In this document: piece by piece, positions 1 through 4,305 of the stretch
How the letters are laid out: every line of letters begins with the position of its first letter
Position numbering within the stretch: position 1 is the first letter of the stretch
Source of the DNA: Deltaproteobacteria bacterium
Lineage (GTDB): Bacteria; Desulfobacterota; Desulfobacteria; Desulfobacterales; JAFDDL01
NCBI GenBank assembly: GCA_019310865.1
Contig: JAFDDL010000272.1
Coordinates: 1 to 5,597 of the forward strand
DNA: 5,597 nucleotides
Reading direction: 5' to 3'
Translations under genes and position numbers: made by a program
The notes under the pieces: model-generated
What the model was told of the DNA's origin: nothing
Databases searched by the model: none
What the model saw: the letters and a program-made list of their open reading frames with translations, nothing else

Positions 1-78
1 ATCTCCAAGAGTATGGTCATGAAACATATCTCCCAGGCATTGATGAAACTCGGAAAAAAGCTAAAGCAATACAAATGA
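1..78 (+). CDS. FecI-like ECF sigma factor, C-terminal end only (partial)
   Basis: Frame 1 is open from the window edge and ends at TGA 76-78, giving 25 residues. They include SKSMVMKHISQALMKLGKKL, which resembles the end of sigma region 4 (the -35-recognition helix and following helix) in FecI-type ECF sigma factors, where a V/M-E/M-KHI-x-x-AL pattern is usual. The stop overlaps the ATG of the anti-sigma gene by an ATGA junction (75-78), the arrangement expected of a translationally coupled sigma/anti-sigma pair. Identification rests on a short fragment plus the downstream fecR-type gene. The rest of the sigma factor lies upstream of the window, so nothing can be said about its promoter or specificity. 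Confidence 0.75.
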   Translation: MSKSMVMKHISQALMKLGKKLKQYK

Positions 79-1211
79 AACGATACTTTCAAAAAAATCG
101 AACAGACATCGACGACCCGGCTCTGATCGAGGCCAAAGATTGGCTGATGCAATTAAGGCCAAGCCGGACCTCCCCGGAAACCGAAAGAAAATTTCAGGAA
201 TGGCTTTCGGAAAATCCGGCGAACATAGAAAACTTTGACCTGATGGACGCCCTTTGGGATGGCCTGGATGTTCTGAAGGACAATCCAGAAACCGTCAAAA
301 TAATGAGCAAACGTGACAGGCGCCATCGAACCGGCAGACTGGGAAGCTGGTTTGATCAACTCCTTGGTGGTTCGCCGATCGCTCAAACCATCACCGCCGT
401 GACCACCGTTCTCATTTTGATCGGCGGTGTCTGGCTGCTCCAAATGGATCGGTCACCCACCACCTGGCGAACCGCCACGGGTGAACAGCGGGACATCATT
501 CTTGCGGACGGCTCCAGGGTTCATCTCGACACCGAAACCATCATCAATGCCAATTTTTCCAAGGAATTGCGCCAAATCGAACTGGAAGAAGGCCAGGCCC
601 TGTTTTCCGTCTCCCATGATTCAAGCCGTCCCTTTGTCGTCACCACCGGACGTATCTCTGTTCTGGCCCTTGGGACCGTGTTCAAAGTATCTAAGGTAAA
701 AGGCGGTCAAGTGGCCGTGGCCGTTACCGAGGGGCGTGTCAAGATTAATCGGAAAAATGGGCACCCGTCCATGGCGTTCGATCCGGATACCATTACAGCG
801 CCTGAAAGCCTGTCTGAAAAGCAGGCGCTTGCTCTGAAAACAGTTGTTGCCCCCGAAGAAACGATGCCGTCGCTGGCGGCAGGGATTGTCATATCCGGGC
901 AAGAGGTTGTTGTTGATGAAAATAATGATCGTGTTGAAATTTTGCCGGTTGATAAAAAGAAAATCGATGCCTGGCTCAACGGGATTTTAAACTTCCAGGC
1001 GACTCCCCTGCCCTTGGTGATTGACGAGGTGAACCGATACTTAGACAACAAGATTTATATCGCCGACAAAGACCTTGAGGGGTATAAGATCAGCCTGTAT
1101 TTCAAAATCGCCCATCGAAACAACTTTCTTCAGACGCTGAAACGGGTGATTCCCATCGAGGCGCGACACACTGCCGCCGGCAAGGTCGAGATTATAAAAG
1201 CACGCGGCTGA
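75..1211 (+). CDS. fecR: FecR-family transmembrane anti-sigma factor / sigma regulator
   Basis: This is a 378-residue protein with the usual FecR layout. A cytoplasmic sigma-binding N-terminal domain (DUF4880-like, about residues 16-62, with A-x-x-WL-x-x-L and F-x-x-WL...ALWDGL) is followed by a basic linker. One membrane segment lies at about 102-123. A periplasmic FecR domain covers about 131-227 (WRTATGEQRDIILADGSRVHLD, then ALGTVFKV). A C-terminal STN/DUF4974-like domain covers about 300-376 (W-x-x-G-x-L-x-F...PL...VNRY). In characterised FecIR systems this protein binds the ECF sigma at the inner membrane and passes on a signal from a TonB-dependent receptor. The start is the ATG in the ATGA overlap with the sigma gene. 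The Shine-Dalgarno match upstream is weak (GGAAAAAAG around 52-60), so coupled translation is likely. No receptor gene follows; mazEF does. The target regulon is unknown. The family assignment is strong, the gene symbol is by family only. Confidence 0.9.
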   Translation: MKRYFQKNRTDIDDPALIEAKDWLMQLRPSRTSPETERKFQEWLSENPANIENFDLMDALWDGLDVLKDNPETVKIMSKRDRRHRTGRLGSWFDQLLGGSPIAQTITAVTTVLILIGGVWLLQMDRSPTTWRTATGEQRDIILADGSRVHLDTETIINANFSKELRQIELEEGQALFSVSHDSSRPFVVTTGRISVLALGTVFKVSKVKGGQVAVAVTEGRVKINRKNGHPSMAFDPDTITAPESLSEKQALALKTVVAPEETMPSLAAGIVISGQEVVVDENNDRVEILPVDKKKIDAWLNGILNFQATPLPLVIDEVNRYLDNKIYIADKDLEGYKISLYFKIAHRNNFLQTLKRVIPIEARHTAAGKVEIIKARG

Positions 1212-1247
1212 TCAGCTTGAAACTGGCTCTGTTATCAAAAAAAGAAC

Positions 1248-1276
1248 TTGACTGCAGCGACACATGTAATTACAAT
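1248..1276 (+). promoter_or_regulatory. Sigma-70-type promoter of mazEF
   Basis: A -35 box TTGACT (1248-1253) and a -10 box TACAAT (1271-1276) are separated by exactly 17 bases, each one mismatch from consensus. They lie 32 bases upstream of the mazE ATG. The -10 box falls inside the dyad at 1261-1289, so a bound repressor there would block polymerase. Seen directly in the sequence; activity is inferred. Confidence 0.75.
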
Positions 1277-1289
1277 GTAAGAACATGTG
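1261..1289. promoter_or_regulatory. Probable MazE/MazEF autoregulatory operator (29-bp dyad)
   Basis: Nested inverted repeats share one centre at base 1275. The outer arms are CACATGT (1261-1267) and ACATGTG (1283-1289). The inner arms are TTACA (1270-1274) and TGTAA (1276-1280). Twelve of fourteen base pairs match. The two ACATGT copies are 21 bp apart, two helical turns, so they face the same side of the DNA. MazE-type (AbrB-fold, swapped-hairpin) antitoxins are known to repress their own operons at such palindromes. The overlap with the -10 box supports that role. Which protein binds is inferred. Confidence 0.7.
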
Positions 1290-1295
1290 GCAGCC

Positions 1296-1302
1296 AAGAG
1301 GT
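1296..1302 (+). promoter_or_regulatory. Ribosome binding site of mazE
   Basis: AAGAGGT ends five bases before the ATG at 1308, a good Shine-Dalgarno match that supports this start. Confidence 0.7.
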
Positions 1303-1307
1303 AACAA

Positions 1308-1562
1308 ATGAGAGCAAGAATCGTAAAAATAGGGAACTCCCAGGGCATTAGAATACCAAAACCCTTACTGGATCAGAGCGGAATAACTGAAAATGTAGAA
1401 TTGGAGGTGGAAAAGCACAAGATAACAATACGTCCAGTTTTAAGTGTAAGATCCGGCTGGACCAATGCATTTAAATCGATGGCCCAAAATGGCGATGATG
1501 TGCTCGATGAAGGTTCGGATGTGATCACACACTCTTGGGATGAGAATGAATGGACATGGTAG
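1308..1562 (+). CDS. mazE: MazE-family antitoxin (AbrB/SpoVT fold)
   Basis: This is an 84-residue protein of normal length for the family. Residues about 1-45 form the swapped-hairpin AbrB/MazE DNA-binding domain, with the typical V-x-KIGNSQGIRIPK opening and an L-x-VEKHKITIRP strand. The C-terminal part (about 46-84) is acidic and rich in Trp (GDDVLDEGSD, then WDENEWTW), as expected for the tail that wraps around and blocks MazF. The last 13 bases overlap the start of the toxin gene, so the two are translationally coupled with the antitoxin first. A strong promoter and a dyad operator lie directly upstream. In known systems this protein neutralises MazF and represses the operon. The stretch is visibly more AT-rich than fecR upstream, which fits, but does not prove, acquisition by transfer. 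Confidence 0.9.
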   Translation: MRARIVKIGNSQGIRIPKPLLDQSGITENVELEVEKHKITIRPVLSVRSGWTNAFKSMAQNGDDVLDEGSDVITHSWDENEWTW

Positions 1563-1879
1563 TTAGCCGGTTCGATGTATGTCTTATCAATCTTGATCCT
1601 ACCGTCGGATCCGAAATTAGAAAAACCAGGCCATGTCTGATCATATCCCCGGACGAAATGAACCATAACATACGCACGATAATTGTTGCCCCGATGACTA
1701 CGGCGTCAAAACAATACCCGACACGAGTCCGCTGCAGCTTTAAAACAAAAAAGGGGCAAATTATCCTTGATCAAATACGAACCATCGACAAAACCCGAAT
1801 CATTAAAAAGCTCGGGACGATAGCCCCTAAAACTCAGGCAGACGTTATTTCTGTTTTACAGCAGCTTTTTGCCTTCTAA
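1550..1879 (+). CDS. mazF: MazF/PemK-family endoribonuclease toxin
   Basis: This is a 109-residue protein, full length for the family. MazF toxins cleave single-stranded mRNA at short sequence motifs and stop growth. Family hallmarks in order: R-x-DVCLINLDPTVGSEIRKTRP (residues about 7-28, the conserved G-x-E-I-R/K-x-x-RP loop with E22, R24 and R27), IIVAPMTT (44-51), and LDQIRTIDKTRI (73-84, with the R77 region that carries active-site residues in Kid/MazF). No truncation or frameshift is visible, so the toxin looks intact. Two in-frame ATGs are possible, 1550 and 1556; both overlap the mazE end, and GGGATGAG just upstream suits the first. The cleavage motif cannot be read from sequence. The gene converges on hepT, with 48 bases between the two stops. 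Confidence 0.92.
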   Translation: MDMVVSRFDVCLINLDPTVGSEIRKTRPCLIISPDEMNHNIRTIIVAPMTTASKQYPTRVRCSFKTKKGQIILDQIRTIDKTRIIKKLGTIAPKTQADVISVLQQLFAF

Positions 1880-1927
1880 CGAATTCTCTTTGTTAATTAA
1901 AGCAGCAGTTACGGAAACATATACATG

Positions 1928-2371
1928 TCAGGCCCCGTTTGGACCCCGAAGGTAATTGTCCCGGATTTGTCTGAGGAATGTATTGAAATCATCCAAGTGT
2001 TTTTTCAGGATACCGTAAACGAGGCTGTCATCGACCTTGTCATAGCCATGTACCAATATATTCCGCGTACCTGCCATCGGTATCATGAATGAGAGGCTCT
2101 GTTGGTTAATCACGCCCGCTTCGGCCAATATAACAAAAATGCCTTTATTATCTTTTGGCTCCGCCAATTTTTTTCTTGAAATAACTATTTTTCCAATGTC
2201 CAGACAGGTTTCAATAGCAACCTGAAGGTTTCTCTCCACAATATCCTTCAGGTCCGTGTTGGATTGAAACGCGTCGAAGGAACGAAGCCCGCTTTCAACA
2301 TTTCTTAATTTTTGCAGGCGTTCCTCAACAGTTTTGATCTTAGATTCTATTGATTTCCCGGTGGCATCCAT
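1928..2371 (-). CDS. hepT: HepT-like HEPN RNase toxin (DUF86)
   Basis: This is a 147-residue, all-helical protein of typical HepT length. It carries the HEPN catalytic signature R-x4-H-x-Y as RNILVHGY: R103, H108 and Y110. In characterised MntA-HepT pairs this motif forms the RNase site, and the Tyr is the residue AMPylated by MntA, so Y110 is the predicted modification site. The N-terminal third (about 1-35) is a charged amphipathic helix, as in relatives. The ATG at 2371 has a good ribosome site, AGAAGGGA, four to ten bases upstream on this strand. It lies downstream of its probable antitoxin mntA, but the two are separated by an inserted fold-back element rather than the usual short or overlapping junction. 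The gene looks intact. tRNA or mRNA as target cannot be decided here. Confidence 0.88.
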   Translation of the reverse strand: MDATGKSIESKIKTVEERLQKLRNVESGLRSFDAFQSNTDLKDIVERNLQVAIETCLDIGKIVISRKKLAEPKDNKGIFVILAEAGVINQQSLSFMIPMAGTRNILVHGYDKVDDSLVYGILKKHLDDFNTFLRQIRDNYLRGPNGA

Positions 2372-2408
2372 TTTCCCTTCTTTCTTGCCTATAATGCAGC
2401 TCGCGCAC

Positions 2409-2411
2409 TTA
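2409..2411. repeat. Left copy of putative TTA target-site duplication
   Basis: TTA here and TTA at 2572-2574 directly flank the fold-back element. Removing the element and one copy leaves mntA's stop followed by a 37-base spacer to the hepT ATG, a plausible original operon junction. Three bases is short enough to occur by chance. Confidence 0.45.
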
Positions 2412-2571
2412 GGATCGTGAACTAAATAACTTGAACCATATTGCTTGTCTATAGGCCCGTCTTCTGCGTTGCGCTAAAGCCCACATACATAAAGTATGCG
2501 GCCTTCAACGCGCCTTGAATACGAACCTATATCCTTCGCAATCTTAGTCCAATTTATTTAGTTCCCGATCC
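2412..2571. mobile_element. MITE-like fold-back element inserted between mntA and hepT
   Basis: The terminal inverted repeats are GGATCGTGAACTAAATAA (2412-2429) and TTATTTAGTTCCCGATCC (2554-2571), 17 of 18 bases matching. The similarity continues inward through most of both arms (for example TATAGG against its partner CCTATA, and GCGTTG... against CAACGC) to an apex with CATAC (2484-2488) and GTATG (2494-2498). The whole 160 bp can therefore fold into one imperfect hairpin. It is flanked by TTA on both sides (2409-2411 and 2572-2574), consistent with a 3-bp target duplication. It has no open frame large enough for a transposase, so if mobile it depends on one elsewhere. The parent transposase family is not identifiable from the window. 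Confidence 0.75.
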
Positions 2572-2574
2572 TTA
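2572..2574. repeat. Right copy of putative TTA target-site duplication, also the mntA stop codon
   Basis: Read on the - strand this TTA is the TAA stop of mntA. The insertion therefore appears to have hit the stop codon and restored it through the duplication. Confidence 0.45.
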
Positions 2575-3009
2575 AATTTCCGAGATGCATGCTAAGCGAA
2601 GTTCATCGAGAAACGGTTTAAAGTCAAAATACATACCCTTTAATGATACTTCATACGTCAATCTTGAATCGGGATTATTTTCATAAATGCATTTTCCCGT
2701 AGTTACAATTCCATGCGCAATTTCAAGGGATGCGCTGTTGAGAATGATTACATCGGTTTCCATGTTAAATCGCATCCCTACCTTGGCGGCTATCAGATAT
2801 GGTAATTGAATTGAGTGCACCGGTTCGGCCTTATAAGCGTCGTAGGACAAAAGAAAAGCAAGGTCGATGTCCGAAGACTCGGTGACCTGCCCGGATAGTG
2901 TGGAACCGAAAATATAGATGGCGGTGATGTCATCCAACTCGCTTGTCTCAGAGGCTCTTATTGATGAGCGGATTTCCTTTTCAATCCTGGAAAGGTTTAT
3001 ATGAGTCAT
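2572..3009 (-). CDS. mntA: MntA-type minimal nucleotidyltransferase antitoxin
   Basis: This is a 145-residue protein of the MNT/polymerase-beta nucleotidyltransferase family. The active-site motif GS-x10-DxD is seen exactly, running from GSTLSGQVTE to SSDID (residues about 31-45 from the ATG), with a further Asp in METDVIIL (about 85-92) as the third carboxylate candidate. The protein ends in a YFDFKPFLDE-type helix common in the family. In characterised pairs MntA transfers AMP groups to the active-site Tyr of HepT and so blocks the toxin. The ATG at 3009 is chosen because AGAGGGGGG lies eight bases upstream; a TTG start at 3036 in the same frame would add nine residues but lacks a comparable ribosome site. 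The gene is first in the operon, ahead of hepT. Its stop codon touches the inserted element, so the frame is apparently complete. Confidence 0.88.
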   Translation of the reverse strand: MTHINLSRIEKEIRSSIRASETSELDDITAIYIFGSTLSGQVTESSDIDLAFLLSYDAYKAEPVHSIQLPYLIAAKVGMRFNMETDVIILNSASLEIAHGIVTTGKCIYENNPDSRLTYEVSLKGMYFDFKPFLDELRLACISEI

Positions 3010-3017
3010 CGGATGTG

Positions 3018-3026
3018 CCCCCCTCT
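3018..3026 (-). promoter_or_regulatory. Ribosome binding site deciding the mntA start
   Basis: On the - strand AGAGGGGGG ends eight bases before the ATG at 3009. This favours the 145-residue form over the TTG-initiated longer frame. Confidence 0.65.
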
Positions 3027-3048
3027 TTCGGCACAACTATGAATCCTT

Positions 3049-3078
3049 ATTATATAGTGAAATCGTTGCACTTGTTCA
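3049..3078 (-). promoter_or_regulatory. Possible promoter of mntA-hepT
   Basis: On the - strand there is a perfect -10 box TATAAT (3054 to 3049) about 40 bases upstream of the mntA ATG. The best -35 candidate is TGAACA (3078 to 3073) at an 18-base spacing, a modest match. The region is AT-rich. The -10 is clear, the -35 is weak. Confidence 0.5.
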
Positions 3079-3354
3079 TAACACTCTTTAATTCTTACCA
3101 CTTTTAATAACTAACAATCAAGAAGAGAAACTGGTTTCGGTGCAATTCACAGCGAACGGAATTTACGGCATTGGCGCCAATTCCTTGTTGGGCACACACG
3201 TCTGTCCAAATGAAGGCAATAGTCTTGATCTTGGGAATGTTTCAAGATAGAAGGTAAAGGACGCGCCGTCGGATCCCATGGTGCTGGATCCATACTCGGC
3301 ATGAAACGGCCAGCGCTGCAGGGCCGAATGCAAAAATTGGACATCTGAACGGGC

Positions 3355-3362
3355 GGAAAGGA
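3355..3362 (+). promoter_or_regulatory. Ribosome binding site of psd
   Basis: GGAAAGGA lies seven bases before the ATG at 3370 and supports that start. Confidence 0.65.
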
Positions 3363-3369
3363 TCAAGGT

Positions 3370-4302
3370 ATGCCCCAAACCGAAGCGATTCAATACTTCC
3401 ATCGATACAATAACCGACTCGAGACCGAAAACATATATGGGGATGCGCTGGTCAGGTGGCTCTACCAGACAAAATCCGGGAAATGCCTCTCTGCCGTGCT
3501 ATGCCGCGGATTTGTCAGTCAATTGTACGGGGCCATCCAAAATACCGGCTGGAGCCGGAAAAAGATAGACGCCTTTGTCCGGGATTACGAAATCGATATG
3601 GATGCGTACCTGCCCGAAGAAGGTGGAACGAGCGAGAGCCCCTATTCATCGTTCAACCAGTTTTTTATTCGACGTTTCAAGGCGGGCAAACGCCCTTTCA
3701 AACCGGAAGCGAACCTTCTGCCGGCCTTTGCAGAAGGACGATATCTGGGTTATGAGGTGATTGGGCCCGACCAGGCAATTGATGTCAAGGGCTCGGAATT
3801 AAGGTTGAAAACGTTGCTGAACAACCAAAAATGGTTCCAGGTCTTTAACGGCGGCCCGCTTCTCATCTGCCGGCTCTGCCCGGTGGATTATCATCGGTTT
3901 CATTTTCCAGATGATGGGGCCATCGTCGACACATACCGTATTCCCGGCCCTTACCATTCGGTAAACCCCATCGCGCTGAAAAACAGAAAGCATATTCTGG
4001 ACACCAATGAACGGGTTGTCAGTATTCTGGAAACCGAGCATTTCGGCAAACTCGCCCATATCGAAGTCGGGGCCATATGCGTTGGAAAAATCGTACAGAC
4101 CCACGACAGCACCCTGCCCTTTCAACGGGGGGATGAAAAGGGGTGTTTTCTATTCGGCGGCTCCACCGTGATTGTTATCGGTGAGAAAGGGCAGTGGATA
4201 CCCGAAGACGACATCCTGAATCACAGTGAAACGGGAATGGAAACCTATATCAAGCTGGGTGATGTTGTGGGAAAAAGATTAGAACCTACCCATTCCGGAT
4301 GA
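3370..4302 (+). CDS. psd: Phosphatidylserine decarboxylase proenzyme
   Basis: This 310-residue protein would remove CO2 from phosphatidylserine to give phosphatidylethanolamine at the membrane. Visible family features: SFNQFFIRRFK (94-104), the substrate/catalytic segment CPVDYHRFHFP with H175 and H178 (170-180), and the self-cleavage motif FGGST (262-266). Cleavage between G264 and S265 would leave a beta chain of 264 residues and an alpha chain of 46 residues with an N-terminal pyruvoyl group. The length and the N-terminal YGDALVRWLY...YEIDMDAY region resemble the longer type II-like bacterial enzymes of about 300 residues. Unusually, the segment that normally reads P-A-D-G reads AFAEGRYLG, so the Asp of the Asp-His-Ser self-cleavage triad is Glu (E122). 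The enzyme may still work, but this is unproven. No phosphatidylserine synthase gene lies beside it. It converges on the TRAP gene with no room for a terminator. Confidence 0.9.
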   Translation: MPQTEAIQYFHRYNNRLETENIYGDALVRWLYQTKSGKCLSAVLCRGFVSQLYGAIQNTGWSRKKIDAFVRDYEIDMDAYLPEEGGTSESPYSSFNQFFIRRFKAGKRPFKPEANLLPAFAEGRYLGYEVIGPDQAIDVKGSELRLKTLLNNQKWFQVFNGGPLLICRLCPVDYHRFHFPDDGAIVDTYRIPGPYHSVNPIALKNRKHILDTNERVVSILETEHFGKLAHIEVGAICVGKIVQTHDSTLPFQRGDEKGCFLFGGSTVIVIGEKGQWIPEDDILNHSETGMETYIKLGDVVGKRLEPTHSG

Positions 4303-4305
4303 ACA

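Larger units (their letters stand above)
3010..3369. other. Intergenic region without a convincing gene
   Basis: The first part (3010-3120) is AT-rich and holds the mntA leader and its probable promoter. The second part (3130-3369) has GC content like the coding regions and stays open on the - strand for 79 codons (3163-3402), but that frame has no ribosome site, runs into the decarboxylase gene, and matches no family I recognise. A perfect 12-bp palindrome ATTGGCGCCAAT lies at 3170-3181. Two GGATCC copies (3271-3276, 3286-3291) could form a short hairpin. No tRNA or terminator is seen, and no clear promoter for psd is visible. Confidence 0.5.

Noticed and set aside
1207..1216. Palindrome GCTGATCAGC at the fecR stop codon
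   Set aside because: It is ten bases with no loop and no following T run, so chance is the simpler explanation.
1880..1927. Possible terminator between mazF and hepT (CTTT...AAAG around GTTAATT)
   Set aside because: The stem is only four weak pairs with no GC-rich part and no T tract, so it is not a credible intrinsic terminator.
3010..3036. Longer mntA starting from TTG at 3036
   Set aside because: The ATG at 3009 has a strong ribosome site at the right distance. The nine extra residues (including CRKRGAHP) do not look like family sequence, and the strong SD would lie inside them.
3271..3291. Two GGATCC copies that could pair in a hairpin
   Set aside because: Each copy is itself palindromic, the stem is just six pairs and does not extend, and no function is suggested.
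3163..3402. 79-codon open frame on the - strand overlapping the psd start
   Set aside because: It overlaps psd by 33 bases head to head, has no ribosome site and no recognisable domain. It is mentioned only as part of the unexplained intergenic stretch.
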